Notes under the pieces: generated by a model
Database searches by the model: none
Told to the model about the DNA's origin: nothing
Seen by the model: only the letters and a program-made list of their open reading frames with translations
Program-made: the position numbers and the translations under genes
Shown here: piece by piece, positions 8,709-17,473 of the stretch
Position numbering within the stretch: the stretch's first letter is position 1
How the letters are laid out: each line of letters opens with the position of its first letter
Assembly (NCBI GenBank): GCA_900549415.1
Contig: URNX01000001.1
Coordinates: 124,001-188,000 of the forward strand
Source of the DNA: an uncultured bacterium
GTDB lineage: Bacteria; Verrucomicrobiota; Lentisphaeria; Victivallales; UBA1829
Length of the DNA: 64,000 bases
Direction of reading: 5' to 3'

Positions 8709-9476
8709 TTACGGTCTGACCCAGTTATAAAAGAACGGAGTCCGGTTCGGAAGAAATCTTCTGCCCTCCACATGCCCGTCCACAAAAGTGAAATTGGAAA
8801 TTCCGCCATGCAGCCATCCGGGAGAGAGATTGCCGCCATAGATGCCGACTCCATACGGAGCAATATATTCAACCCGGGCGACTGTGCCGCCCCCGAAATA
8901 ACCGGTGTGATATCCCGTCACCCAGTCTTGTTCCCCGAAAAGCACGGCACGCGAATTCATGCTTGTGAGTTTGTTTGATCTGGAATTTCCCGCCACATCC
9001 AGCAACCACGGCAAAGTCTTGTCCGCAACACCGATGCTCACATCTTGAGTGCCGGCGACACTGTAATTCGGATGATAGGCTACGATGCTCTCCGCTCCAT
9101 TCAGTTTGGACGACACAGCCGGGCAAAGCATTACGGTGGATTTCAAGCGGGTGTAATAAACCGCTCCGTATATATCTCCCTCGTCTTTCAACGGGAGATA
9201 GCGTCTTAACTTATTCCAGTGTCCGCCTTGCCAGTCCTGCTGGGGCAGCCAGTCTTCATTGTCCGAAGCATAGGTATGAAGCGCAAGTCCGATCTGCTTC
9301 ATGTTGTTGATACATGTAACCGTTTTCGCCTTCTCACGCGCCTTGTTCAGAGCTGGCAAAAGCATGCCGGCGAGGATGGCGATGATCGCAATTACCACAA
9401 GGAGCTCTACAAGGGTAAATTGACGCTTCATTCCAATCCAAACAAAACCTAAATTTTCTCTCTTTCTCTTCATCAT
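8709..9476 (-). CDS. pseudopilin-like protein with prepilin N-terminus
   Basis: A 255-residue protein with the type IV prepilin signature [18 protein letters not shown] and the following [12 protein letters not shown] helix. The C-terminal part ends in the [15 protein letters not shown] motif (H-x9-DG type) common in Planctomycetes and Lentisphaerae pseudopilins. Such proteins are processed by prepilin peptidase; their role is mostly unknown, possibly surface display or substrate capture. The ATG at 9474-9476 has a strong GGAGGAG site. A later ATG at 9431 ([11 protein letters not shown]) gives a shorter leader but a weaker site. The residue before the processing site is Gln, not the usual Gly. 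Context: between DUF6259 and GH5 genes on one strand. Confidence 0.85.
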   Translation of the reverse strand: MMKRKRENLGFVWIGMKRQFTLVELLVVIAIIAILAGMLLPALNKAREKAKTVTCINNMKQIGLALHTYASDNEDWLPQQDWQGGHWNKLRRYLPLKDEGDIYGAVYYTRLKSTVMLCPAVSSKLNGAESIVAYHPNYSVAGTQDVSIGVADKTLPWLLDVAGNSRSNKLTSMNSRAVLFGEQDWVTGYHTGYFGGGTVARVEYIAPYGVGIYGGNLSPGWLHGGISNFTFVDGHVEGRRFLPNRTPFFYNWVRP

Positions 9477-9493
9477 AACAAACTCCTCCTCTT

Positions 9494-11626
9494 TTATTTT
9501 ATTTCAAGCATCACCGCATCCAGCGGCGGAACTTCAAGGGTAAGATATGCGCCGTCAAACACGGTCTCACCGGAGCGCGTGCGGAAAACACCGCTGACCG
9601 GGGACGCGAAGTCAACACGGCAGGGCTCGGGGCGAACACTGTAATTCGCGAGAATCACAACCCGGCGTCCCGCATGTTCCCACGCGGAACTTTCCACACA
9701 CGGACACTCCGCGGGAGCGCGGTTCTTCAGATGAATCCGGCGCATTCCGCAGGTCACGCGCGGCGCCTTCTCCATGCGCCCGGCAATCAGGAACTCCGAC
9801 GCCGCTCCGCGGCGCCATTCGCTCAGATTCCCGATCAGATCCACCAGAGGCTTCTGCTCCGGCTCAGGAACACTCCACCGCAGCGACCAGTGCCAGTGAA
9901 TGTGTCCGCCATCCTTCAGGACAACTGAAAGCAGGTTGCCGCTCACAAAATTCCACGCGATTTCCCACTGCAGGAAAAAGGGCGTGCGCCCGACATCCAC
10001 CCACTGCGTCAGGCAGACGCCGTTTCCTTTGAATCCGGAAACATATTCGTGGAACAGGTACGGATAGAGCGGGACCGGGCTTCCGCATGCCCCCCATGCA
10101 AGATTGCTGCGCAGGTCATTCAGACGGCATATGCTGATGTACGGTTCCGCCGCCGCATTTTCGCAGCCGAGAACGGTGTGCCCCGCCGCCTCCTGCGCTT
10201 TGCGAAGCAGTCCGCGCATGGCGTCGGTCTGCCACGCACCGGGAAGCGCGGGGTGTCCGTGCGTCTTCGAATAGCAGAGCGGCGATGCGCATCCCTGGTT
10301 CTGGTCGAAATACTGAAGATAATCCACGCCGCATTCCGCCGCCGCGCGGATCTCGTGCTGAACGACATCAACAGTGAATGGACGCGACGGACAGAGGTCA
10401 TGTCCCAGACGCGTTCCGCGTGCGCCGTTGCAGACTCTGGAATAGAGCTCGCCGTGCGGTCCCGCGCAGACTTCCCGCTCCAGATGCTTCTCTTCGAACT
10501 CAGAACGTTTGTCGTAAGCGGTGTTAATCATGCTCTTCTGAGTCCAGCCGATACCGGATCCGTAAAGTCCGACCGTATCTCCCGCCGCATGGAGCGTATC
10601 GGCATATTCGCGGAGCTTCGCTTCCCCGCCATAAGGCGGCCATATGTACGGAGGCGCCCACGGCGCAGTTCCTTCCCAGTGCATGATCAGCGCAGTCAGC
10701 GGATTATGCCACGCGGCGCGGTAACGTTCCACAACCGGAAGCGCGTTTTTGTAGGGGAAATATTCGTTTTCCGGCATTGCGCCCGTATCGAGCCCCTTCC
10801 CGCGCACCGGGTAAATCAGCAGAACCGGAGATTTCGCCAGCCACGGGATCATGCGTTTTTCGAGTTTTTCCGGAAGCGTGCGGTCTTCCGACTCCATCCA
10901 CGCGCGGTAAAGCTCCGCCGCATCCTCCCAGCCGCCGCGGAATCCCGCAATTACGGTTTCATACGCAACGGAATCCGCTCCGCCCGTAAAGTGCTGAAGA
11001 AGCGTAACCGCGGCGCCGGAGTCATCCGGCATGAAATCAATGGTCTTCGGAAAATGCGCGGCGTCGCGGCAGCCGATGAAAAGTCCGCCGCCCTGCGCCA
11101 GATACGCCTCGAACTGAACCGCCGCAGGTCCCGGATAGAAACCGGAAAGACCGGTCATGGGATACTCCGATTTTTCACACCGGAAATCCGCATTCGTTTC
11201 CCGGATGCGCAGATCGTCGACCAGTGTTCCCTCCGCAAACGGAAGCAGATACTGTCCGTCGTGAAAGCGGCGGAGACGGATGCGCGGAAAGTTGATCCAC
11301 TCCGTTTTGAAATCACCGGTTCCCGGATGAACCTCGATATTCCACACGGTTTCGCCACCGCGGACTTCCACCGTCACATCGGCCGAGGTTCCGGGATAGC
11401 GTTCACACTCCGCAAAGTGCAGGGAATGAACCGCCCCCTCCGTCTTCACGGAAACGGCGGCGAAATCCTCCGCTCCGAGCGGAAGAGCGTTCCCGATGAA
11501 ATCGCGAAGCTGAATTTCAAAAATGCCGCATGGTTCCGGCGCGGCAAATTCCGTTCCGCAATGACGCAGGGAAATGACTTCTCCGCGGCCGTTGAATTCC
11601 GGAACGATGTTCTCTTGTTTTGTCAT
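9494..11626 (-). CDS. DUF6259-type putative glycosidase
   Basis: A 710-residue protein resembling DUF6259 proteins, which are frequent in Lentisphaerae and Bacteroidetes carbohydrate loci. There is no signal peptide. The N-terminal 250 residues are predicted beta-rich (supersandwich-like, with [17 protein letters not shown] and [13 protein letters not shown]). The middle part (about 260-620) looks like a TIM barrel similar to large alpha-galactosidase-type enzymes ([43 protein letters not shown]), and the C-terminus is a small beta domain. Asp in DYLQYFDQ and Glu in GCENAAAE are candidate catalytic residues by position, not proven. It is the first gene behind an elaborate promoter at 11642-11724 and precedes the pseudopilin and GH5 genes, so a glycan-degrading role is likely. 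Confidence 0.75.
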   Translation of the reverse strand: MTKQENIVPEFNGRGEVISLRHCGTEFAAPEPCGIFEIQLRDFIGNALPLGAEDFAAVSVKTEGAVHSLHFAECERYPGTSADVTVEVRGGETVWNIEVHPGTGDFKTEWINFPRIRLRRFHDGQYLLPFAEGTLVDDLRIRETNADFRCEKSEYPMTGLSGFYPGPAAVQFEAYLAQGGGLFIGCRDAAHFPKTIDFMPDDSGAAVTLLQHFTGGADSVAYETVIAGFRGGWEDAAELYRAWMESEDRTLPEKLEKRMIPWLAKSPVLLIYPVRGKGLDTGAMPENEYFPYKNALPVVERYRAAWHNPLTALIMHWEGTAPWAPPYIWPPYGGEAKLREYADTLHAAGDTVGLYGSGIGWTQKSMINTAYDKRSEFEEKHLEREVCAGPHGELYSRVCNGARGTRLGHDLCPSRPFTVDVVQHEIRAAAECGVDYLQYFDQNQGCASPLCYSKTHGHPALPGAWQTDAMRGLLRKAQEAAGHTVLGCENAAAEPYISICRLNDLRSNLAWGACGSPVPLYPYLFHEYVSGFKGNGVCLTQWVDVGRTPFFLQWEIAWNFVSGNLLSVVLKDGGHIHWHWSLRWSVPEPEQKPLVDLIGNLSEWRRGAASEFLIAGRMEKAPRVTCGMRRIHLKNRAPAECPCVESSAWEHAGRRVVILANYSVRPEPCRVDFASPVSGVFRTRSGETVFDGAYLTLEVPPLDAVMLEIK

Positions 11627-11641
11627 ATTCGACTACTCCTG

Positions 11642-11672
11642 TTTCTGTTCTGCATACATTATAGAACAGAAA
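11642..11672. promoter_or_regulatory. 10-bp perfect inverted repeat overlapping the -10 box (candidate operator)
   Basis: TTTCTGTTCT (11642-11651) and AGAACAGAAA (11663-11672) form a perfect inverted repeat with an 11-base spacer. It covers the -10 box of the DUF6259 promoter and its probable start point, a typical position for a repressor site. The binding protein is unknown. Confidence 0.6.
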
Positions 11673-11686
11673 TGCGGTTTTGACAA
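11658..11686 (-). promoter_or_regulatory. promoter of the DUF6259-pseudopilin-GH5 cluster
   Basis: Minus strand: TTGTCA (11686-11681), a 17-base spacer, then a perfect TATAAT (11663-11658). The start codon of the DUF6259 gene lies about 30 bases downstream with an AGGAG site. Confidence 0.8.
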
Positions 11687-11690
11687 GACA

Positions 11691-11724
11691 CAATTCGCTA
11701 AAAGAATGTAACGATCCGCTAAAA
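11691..11724 (-). promoter_or_regulatory. direct repeats upstream of -35 (candidate AraC-type activator sites)
   Basis: Two 13-base copies (plus strand CAATTCGCTAAAA at 11691-11703 and CGATCCGCTAAAA at 11712-11724) match at 11 of 13 bases and repeat with a 21-base period. The nearer copy ends four bases from the -35 box. Paired direct half-sites two helical turns apart beside -35 are the classic layout for AraC-family activators, and an AraC-family gene begins its 3' end at 11735. Confidence 0.65.
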
Positions 11725-11734
11725 CTGAATATTT

Positions 11735-12616
11735 TTACAGGTCTTTCCGTTGTTCTTTCCGGTATTGCGCCGGAGTGATTCCGATTTCGCGGCGAAAAAG
11801 TTTGATCATGTAATTTGCGGAACAGAAACCGCAGAGCCCGGATATTTCCCCGATGGAAAGATCGGTCATTGTCAGATAATCGCAGACTTTCAGAAGACGG
11901 ACTTTAAGCAGGTACTCCATTGGCGAAACGCCGGTGGCGGTGCGGAATTTTTTGGTGTAGGAGGGCACGCTCATTCCGGAAAACTTTGCCAGTTCGCTGA
12001 GAGTGAACGTGCGTTCCGGCTGCCCCTCCATCATGCTGATGGATTCAAGAACGCCGAAACTGTTTTCCCCGAGCTCCGCCCCCTTCGCCCGCTTCCGGAG
12101 AGCGGGAATGATAAATTCAAGGAAAAGCGCAGTCACGACCGTTTCAAAGCAGTCGCCCCGGCGGTTCTCTTCCAGAATCGCACGGTCAAGGCATTTCGCC
12201 GCGGCGGTCCGTTCAACCGGAGCAAGATGAAGCTGGTGCTCCGGCGTTCCACCCCGTTCAAACAGAATTTTCCAGCCCGGCAGTTTTTCCAGTTCGGGAT
12301 ACGGCGCGAGCAGTTCTCTGTGCAGATAGATGTTGTAGAGCACCATGTTCCGCCCCTTGCGGAACTCGTGGCTTTCGCCTTCCAGAACAGAAAAAAGGTC
12401 TCCCTGAATGAGCCCTTCATGACGGGTCTGTCCACCGCGTCCGGTGTAGGAATGCAGCGCGCATCCCTCCGCGACGAACGCCAGCTCAATGAAGTTGTGC
12501 GAATGATACGGCACGCTCTGCATCTGCCGGTCTTTCACAATCTTCAAAGGAAATCCCGGCGTCATCCCGACATCCCGTTCTGAAAAAACATGCACAACTC
12601 TGTTTTTCTGCATCAT
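11735..12616 (-). CDS. AraC-family transcriptional regulator (cupin plus HTH)
   Basis: A 293-residue AraC-type regulator. The N-terminal part (about 1-160) is a cupin sugar-sensing domain (VPYHSHNFIELAFVAEG, then LIQGDLFSVLEGESHEF). The C-terminal 100 residues hold two helix-turn-helix motifs: TLSELAKFSGMSVPSYTKKFRTATG and the conserved SIGEISGLCGFCSANYMIKLFRREIGITPAQYR. I start at ATG 12614-12616, where GGAAAGG lies upstream; an upstream TTG at 12637 is less likely, and ATG 12613 is possible. It lies just upstream of the DUF6259 cluster and on the same strand. The direct repeats at 11691-11724 are its probable target, so it likely activates that cluster in response to a sugar. Confidence 0.9.
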   Translation of the reverse strand: MMQKNRVVHVFSERDVGMTPGFPLKIVKDRQMQSVPYHSHNFIELAFVAEGCALHSYTGRGGQTRHEGLIQGDLFSVLEGESHEFRKGRNMVLYNIYLHRELLAPYPELEKLPGWKILFERGGTPEHQLHLAPVERTAAAKCLDRAILEENRRGDCFETVVTALFLEFIIPALRKRAKGAELGENSFGVLESISMMEGQPERTFTLSELAKFSGMSVPSYTKKFRTATGVSPMEYLLKVRLLKVCDYLTMTDLSIGEISGLCGFCSANYMIKLFRREIGITPAQYRKEQRKDL

Positions 12617-12640
12617 CAGCCTTTCCGCCTTATACAAAAA

Positions 12641-12675
12641 TCCCCGGGAATTTACTGGAGTTCAATGCCCGGGGA
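12641..12675 (-). terminator. intrinsic terminator of the glycyl-tRNA synthetase gene
   Basis: On the minus strand an 8-bp perfect stem (TCCCCGGG with CCCGGGGA) closes a 19-base loop and is followed by TTTTTG. It lies 23 bases after the glycyl-tRNA synthetase stop and just before the AraC gene start. Confidence 0.75.
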
Positions 12676-12698
12676 AAATGATCTGAATTGACTTCAAA

Positions 12699-14030
12699 TC
12701 AGCCGTTGATCTTCTCGGAGAGATAAGTCTTCAGATTGTCAAGGGAGACTCGCTCCTGCTCCATCGTGTCGCGGTCGCGGACCGTGACGGCATTGTCGCT
12801 CTCGGAATCGAAGTCGTAGGTCACGCAGAACGGCGTGCCGATTTCGTCCTGACGGCGATAGCGCTTGCCGATGTTGCCCGTAACATCCGCCTCGGTACGG
12901 AAGCTGTCCCAGAGATCCTTGCGGAGAGCAAGAGCCTTGTCGTTCAGCTTCTTGGAAAGCGGCATCACAGCGACCTGAACCGGCGCGATACGCGGCGGGA
13001 TGTGCAGAACAATGCGGACATCCTCTTCCATTCCCTCTTTCTTCGTCGGAGCCTTCTGCTCGTCGTAGGCGTGGGAGAGAACCGCAAGGAAGGTGCGGTC
13101 GAGTCCGACAGAGGTCTCGACAACGGTCGGGAGATACTTCTCGCCCGTGGCGGGATCGAAGTATTCGAGGTTCTGCGTGGAATATTCCTGATGACGGGAC
13201 ATATCCCAGGTTCCGCGGTGGTGGATACCTTCGAGCTCGCCCCAGCCGAACGGGAACTTGAACTCGATATCAACCGCAGCTTTCGCATAGTGCGCAAGCT
13301 TGTCATGCGGATGGAACTGAATCTCGTCTTCGCGGAACTGGAGTTTCTCTCGGTAATATTTGTAGCGGGTGTCGCGCCAGTGCTCCCAGACTTCCATGGA
13401 ACCTTTGTCCGGGCAGAAATATTCCATTTCCATCTGCGTGAATTCGCGGGAGCGGAAAGTGAACATGCGCGGGGTGATTTCGTTACGGAAGGATTTTCCG
13501 ATCTGGGCGATACCGAACGGAAGCTGCATGCGGGTCGCAATGCGGATCAGGTGGAAATCCACGAAGATCGGCTGGCAGGTTTCCGCACGGAGATAGGCGA
13601 CGTGTTCATCGTCGAAGACAGGTCCGACGTAAGTTTTCATCATGAGGTTGAACTCGCGCGGCGGGGTAAGGTCGGTGGAACCGCAGTTCGGGCAGACCTT
13701 CGGGTCGGGCATCTGGTCGACGCGGTGGCGCGCCTTGCAGTGTTTGCAGTCGCACATAATGTCGCCGAAACGGTCGATGTGACCGGAAGCTTTCCAGACT
13801 TTCGGGTGGCAGATGACCGTGGAGTCGAGTCCGACGACGTCATCGCGTTTTTCCACCATTTCGCTCCACCAGAGCTGTTCGATTGCGCGTTTCATCGCGG
13901 TTCCGTACGGACCGTAATCCCAGAAACCGTTGAAACCGCCGTAAATTTCCGAACTCTGAAACACAAAACCGCGACGCTTGCACAGCGTTACGATCTTGTC
14001 CATCAGCTCGCCTTCCGTAGTAATAGCCAT
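12699..14030 (-). CDS. glyQS: glycyl-tRNA synthetase, single-chain dimeric type
   Basis: A 443-residue class II synthetase that charges tRNA-Gly with glycine. N-terminal FVFQSSEIYGGFNGFWDYGP is the family signature, a zinc-binding insert CDCKHC...CPNC follows (about 92-117), then class II motif 2 (SFRNEITPR near 184) and motif 3 (SVGLDRTFLAVL near 310), and a C-terminal anticodon-binding domain (about 340-440, ending YDFDSESDNAVTVRDRDTMEQ). This is the alpha2 type found in Thermus, Mycoplasma and PVC bacteria, not the alpha2beta2 type. ATG 14028-14030 has AGGAG. It is a monocistronic gene with its own promoter and terminator. Confidence 0.96.
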   Translation of the reverse strand: MAITTEGELMDKIVTLCKRRGFVFQSSEIYGGFNGFWDYGPYGTAMKRAIEQLWWSEMVEKRDDVVGLDSTVICHPKVWKASGHIDRFGDIMCDCKHCKARHRVDQMPDPKVCPNCGSTDLTPPREFNLMMKTYVGPVFDDEHVAYLRAETCQPIFVDFHLIRIATRMQLPFGIAQIGKSFRNEITPRMFTFRSREFTQMEMEYFCPDKGSMEVWEHWRDTRYKYYREKLQFREDEIQFHPHDKLAHYAKAAVDIEFKFPFGWGELEGIHHRGTWDMSRHQEYSTQNLEYFDPATGEKYLPTVVETSVGLDRTFLAVLSHAYDEQKAPTKKEGMEEDVRIVLHIPPRIAPVQVAVMPLSKKLNDKALALRKDLWDSFRTEADVTGNIGKRYRRQDEIGTPFCVTYDFDSESDNAVTVRDRDTMEQERVSLDNLKTYLSEKING

Positions 14031-14067
14031 AAAAACTCCTTTAAAATAAAGTTCATTTTCAACTGGT

Positions 14068-14095
14068 AAAATATCATCTTTTTTGCGGAATTCAA
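14068..14095 (-). promoter_or_regulatory. promoter of the glycyl-tRNA synthetase gene
   Basis: Minus strand TTGAAT (14095-14090), 16-base spacer, TATTTT (14073-14068), about 38 bases before the start codon. Confidence 0.5.
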
Positions 14096-14134
14096 ATCAA
14101 ATTGCAAAAAACACGGGAAAAGCTCTTCCCGGGG

Positions 14135-14163
14135 TTGCAACATCCGCGTTCACGGGGTATATT
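14135..14163 (+). promoter_or_regulatory. promoter of the HPr-trkA-trkH operon
   Basis: TTGCAA (14135-14140), a 17-base spacer and TATATT (14158-14163). The HPr ATG at 14213 follows a CCGGAGGGA ribosome binding site. The 182-base gap holds this divergent promoter pair and a small hairpin at 14114-14131. Confidence 0.65.
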
Positions 14164-14212
14164 TAGGGAAATATTCAGAAAACCAGCAAACAACCGGAGG
14201 GACCGAACAATC

Positions 14213-14491
14213 ATGGTTGCAAAAAAAGTCGTCATCAAGAACCGCGCCGGGATTCACTGCAGGCCGTCAAGCGCCATCATCGCGGAGGTTGACAAATTTC
14301 CGAACGTCAGTTTTGAACTCAGAGCGGAAAGCGGAACCGCCTCCATGCACAGCATTCTCGAACTTCTTGCGCTCGGGCTTCAGCAGGGCGATGAAGCAAC
14401 CCTTCAGGCAACCGGGGAAAACGAATCCGAAGCGATCGAAATCATCGCCGCCGCCTTTGAACGCGAATACGATTTTCCTCCGCAGAACTGA
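14213..14491 (+). CDS. ptsH: HPr-family phosphocarrier protein
   Basis: A 92-residue HPr protein, the small carrier that passes phosphate from enzyme I to EII components or serves as a regulator. The phosphorylatable His is at residue 16 in NRAGIHCRPSSAI (normally G-[IL]-H-A-R-P), with Cys in place of the usual Ala. The regulatory Ser region is TASMHSILELLALG. Start ATG 14213 is chosen because of the GGAGGG site; the open frame extends upstream without one. It is the first gene of an operon with trkA (12 bases downstream) and trkH. No sugar-specific EII genes are nearby, so a regulatory role (as in nitrogen-type PTS) is as likely as sugar transport. Confidence 0.92.
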   Translation: MVAKKVVIKNRAGIHCRPSSAIIAEVDKFPNVSFELRAESGTASMHSILELLALGLQQGDEATLQATGENESEAIEIIAAAFEREYDFPPQN

Positions 14492-14503
14492 TCCGGAGCG
14501 GTT

Positions 14504-15865
14504 ATGAAGGCAATCATCATAGGAGCCGGAGAACTCGGGCGACTGCTCGCTTCCACGCTCTGCGCGGAAAACCACGACGTCGTCGTCATCGATTCCTCCA
14601 GCGAAAACTTTGAACGGCTGAAAGAAAAGCTCGACCTCATGGTCATTGAAGGTTCCTGCTCCGATGTTTCCATTCTCAAACAGGCGGGAATCCAGAGCTG
14701 CGACACCCTCATTGCGGTCAGCGGCGATGAAGCGGCAAACATTCTCGCCTGCAAAATCGCAGGGAAATTCGGCGTAAAAAAAACAATCTGCCGTTTCTAT
14801 TCCCTCGACTGTTTCTCCCCCGCGGATGGAATCACGCCCGAATTTTTCGGCATCTGGCGCGCCTTCTCTCCACCGGAACAGTGCGTACGGAAAATCATCG
14901 ATACGCTCGACAATCCCATCTGCCTTGAAAAAATCCAGTTCACCAATCCGGATGCGCTCATGGAGGTTATTTCCATCACACCGAGCTCCATGCTCGCCGG
15001 GGCAAGAATCAAGGATATCCCCGTTTCCGATGCGCTCTCCAAAGTCCGCTTCGCGGCAATCGTCCGCGACCGCCAGTTTCTCATTCCGCACGGAGATACC
15101 GTTTTCGTCCCCGGCGACAAGGTTTACGTCGCCGGGAAAAAGAGCGACGTGGACGATTTCGTCGAGGTCATATCCCCCTCGCCCGCCGTCCGTTCCGCTC
15201 CGCTGCGGATCATCATCTCCGGCGCAACCGCAACCGGAACCATTCTCGCACGGGAACTTCTCGACAGAGACATTGAGGTCCGGTTCATCGAAAAAAGCGA
15301 ACTGCGCGGGGAACGTCTGCTCGATTCCATGCCCCAGGGAATGCTTGTCATCAAAGGCGACCCGACCGATGAACAGGTCATGGAGGAAGCCGGCATTCAG
15401 AACTGCGACGCCTTTGTCGCCGCGGCCGATGACGACGAAGAGAACATTCTCGCCTGCATCATGGCAAAACGTCTCGGCGCAAAAAAGACCATTTCCGTCA
15501 CACACAAACCGGAATACATCCGCATTGTTCCGACAATGGAGATGATCGACAGCGGAATCAGCTCGACCCTGGTTTCCGTCAATCTGATTTTGCGGATCCT
15601 GGAAACGGGAACCATGCGAATCGACGCGAAACTTCAGCGTTTCCATGCGCATCTCACGGAATTTACAGTTTCCGCGAAATCCCCGCTTGCGGGAAAAACA
15701 ATCATGGAATGCAAACTGCCCCCGACCGTGGTTCTGGCGCTCCTGTTCCGCGGAGCCGACGTCATTCCGCCCGCCGGAACGACTGTGCTGCTCCCCGGTG
15801 ATGTCGTTGTCGCAATCGTCAACCCGAAGGGGCTCAAAGACATCGAGCCTCTTTTCCCGAAGTGA
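14504..15865 (+). CDS. trkA: Trk potassium uptake regulator TrkA
   Basis: A 453-residue cytoplasmic gating subunit of the Trk K+ channel. It has two tandem halves, each with a Rossmann RCK-N domain and a TrkA-C domain. Half 1 starts MKAIIIGAGELGRLLASTL (NAD-binding GxGxxG) and half 2 starts LRIIISGATATGTILARELL near residue 230. The fold repeats NCDAFVAAADDDEENILACIMAKRLGAKKTI. Binding of NAD(H)/ATP controls K+ flux through TrkH. Length and two-half layout are typical. It lies between the HPr gene and trkH, four bases before trkH. Confidence 0.95.
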   Translation: MKAIIIGAGELGRLLASTLCAENHDVVVIDSSSENFERLKEKLDLMVIEGSCSDVSILKQAGIQSCDTLIAVSGDEAANILACKIAGKFGVKKTICRFYSLDCFSPADGITPEFFGIWRAFSPPEQCVRKIIDTLDNPICLEKIQFTNPDALMEVISITPSSMLAGARIKDIPVSDALSKVRFAAIVRDRQFLIPHGDTVFVPGDKVYVAGKKSDVDDFVEVISPSPAVRSAPLRIIISGATATGTILARELLDRDIEVRFIEKSELRGERLLDSMPQGMLVIKGDPTDEQVMEEAGIQNCDAFVAAADDDEENILACIMAKRLGAKKTISVTHKPEYIRIVPTMEMIDSGISSTLVSVNLILRILETGTMRIDAKLQRFHAHLTEFTVSAKSPLAGKTIMECKLPPTVVLALLFRGADVIPPAGTTVLLPGDVVVAIVNPKGLKDIEPLFPK

Positions 15866-15869
15866 CGCC

Positions 15870-17414
15870 ATGAACACCGCAACGGTTCTCTATCTGATCT
15901 CCATTCTGACAACCTTCATCGGCTCCGCAATGCTTGTCTGCATTCCGGTCGGATGGAGGATGCACGATCCCGTTCCGGTTGTTGCGGAATTCGCCGTCTG
16001 CGCCATGACCGCCGTCGTCATCGGTCTAACCGGAATCTTTGCAACGCGAAAACGCCACACAGACAGTGAAAAAGCCGGAGTCCGCGAAGGCTTTGCAACC
16101 GTTGCGTTCGGCTGGCTCGCCGCACTGATTTTCGCTTCGCTGCCGTTTCTGTTCGTCGCCCGCATGTATCCCGCCGACGCCCTGTTTGAAACCGTATCGG
16201 GGCTGACGACAACGGGGGCGTCCGTTATCGTACCGAATCTGCCGCGCTGGGATGGAACCGTGTTCCCGGACGGAGTGGAAAGTCTGCCGCACTGCGTGCA
16301 GTTCTGGCGCTGCCTGATCTCCTGGCTCGGAGGCATGGGAATCGTGGTGTTCGCGCTGGTGATTCTCCCGTTCCTCGGAATCGGAGCGACTCAGCTCTAC
16401 AATGCGGAAGTTCCAGGCGTGAAAATGAACTCCGACCAGCTGACTCCGCGCATCGCCGGAACCGCAAAACTGGTCTGGGGAACCTATGTTGTCCTCACCG
16501 CCCTTCAAACGGGGTGTCTCACGCTTGGCGGAATGCCGCTGTTCGATGCGGTCTGCCACTCCTTCTCGACCGTTGCGACCTGCGGATTTTCAACCAAACA
16601 GGCGAGCATCGCGGCGTATCCGAGTCCGTTCATTCAGTGGACGTTCATTGTGTTTCTGTTCCTCGGCGCATGCAACTTCACGCTTTTTTTCAAAGCGGTG
16701 CTGACCAGACGCCGCCTGATCTACTTTCAGGATGCGGAGTTCCGCTTTTTCCTTGCGACGGTCGTCGCTTCGAGTCTGATCATCGCCACGGTTCTGCGTC
16801 TGAACTACCCAGAAACAATTCAATCCATGACCGGCGCGGCCGAGCCGAACTGCTGGCTGACGTCGCTGCGTTATGCGGCGTTCCAGGTATCCTCCATCAT
16901 CTCGACCGGTGGTTTTTCGACCGCGGATTATCTGCAGTGGCCGACCCAGGCGCTGCTGATTCTGTTTCTTCTGACTCTGCTTGGCGGCTGTACCGGCTCG
17001 ACGGCGGGCGGATTGAAATGCGTCCGGGTTCTTCTTCTCTGCAAACATGTACTTTCCGAATTGCGCCGCTGTCTTTTTCCGCGTGCGATTCCGGATATCC
17101 GTCTGAACGGAGAGCGCATTCAGGCGGCGACGATCAACAAAACCCTTGCGTTCGTCGTTCTGTATCTCGGGATTATCGCGGCGACGGCGTTTCTTCTTCC
17201 GTTCCTTTCGAAAATGGATTTCATCACAGCTCTGACGGCCTCGGCGACCTGCGTCGGCAACGTCGGTCCCGGCTTCGGCGCGGTCGGACCCGCCGGCTCC
17301 TACGCATGGATGAGCGCACCCGCAAAAGTGCTGTTGTCCTTCGCCATGATCCTCGGACGCCTTGAAATATACACGCTCCTCGTCGTTTTCATGCCCTCAT
17401 TCTGGAAACGGTGA
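15870..17414 (+). CDS. trkH: Trk potassium channel subunit TrkH
   Basis: A 514-residue inner-membrane K+ transporter of the Trk/Ktr family with about ten helices. The four selectivity-filter loops can be recognised: TTTGASVI, TVATCGFSTK, ISTGGFSTAD and TCVGNVGPGFG, each carrying the filter Gly. I start it at ATG 15870, four bases after the trkA stop, instead of using the longer open frame that begins inside trkA. It pairs with TrkA for K+ uptake. A CvrA-type K+/H+ antiporter and an MscS-related protein lie elsewhere in the window, but not in this operon. Confidence 0.95.
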   Translation: MNTATVLYLISILTTFIGSAMLVCIPVGWRMHDPVPVVAEFAVCAMTAVVIGLTGIFATRKRHTDSEKAGVREGFATVAFGWLAALIFASLPFLFVARMYPADALFETVSGLTTTGASVIVPNLPRWDGTVFPDGVESLPHCVQFWRCLISWLGGMGIVVFALVILPFLGIGATQLYNAEVPGVKMNSDQLTPRIAGTAKLVWGTYVVLTALQTGCLTLGGMPLFDAVCHSFSTVATCGFSTKQASIAAYPSPFIQWTFIVFLFLGACNFTLFFKAVLTRRRLIYFQDAEFRFFLATVVASSLIIATVLRLNYPETIQSMTGAAEPNCWLTSLRYAAFQVSSIISTGGFSTADYLQWPTQALLILFLLTLLGGCTGSTAGGLKCVRVLLLCKHVLSELRRCLFPRAIPDIRLNGERIQAATINKTLAFVVLYLGIIAATAFLLPFLSKMDFITALTASATCVGNVGPGFGAVGPAGSYAWMSAPAKVLLSFAMILGRLEIYTLLVVFMPSFWKR

Positions 17415-17423
17415 AAAAAACAT

Positions 17424-17452
17424 TTGACTTTTCGCCGTTGCACCGATATATT
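17424..17452 (+). promoter_or_regulatory. promoter of the PLD-skp-lpxD-ykgJ operon
   Basis: TTGACT (17424-17429), a 17-base spacer, TATATT (17447-17452), about 20 bases before the PLD start codon. Confidence 0.7.
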
Positions 17453-17473
17453 TTCAAGATAACGAGGTAAAAA

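Noticed and set aside
10049..11683. A 544-codon open frame opposite the DUF6259 gene
   Set aside because: It overlaps the promoter region and the gene in full; no ribosome binding site and no recognisable protein.
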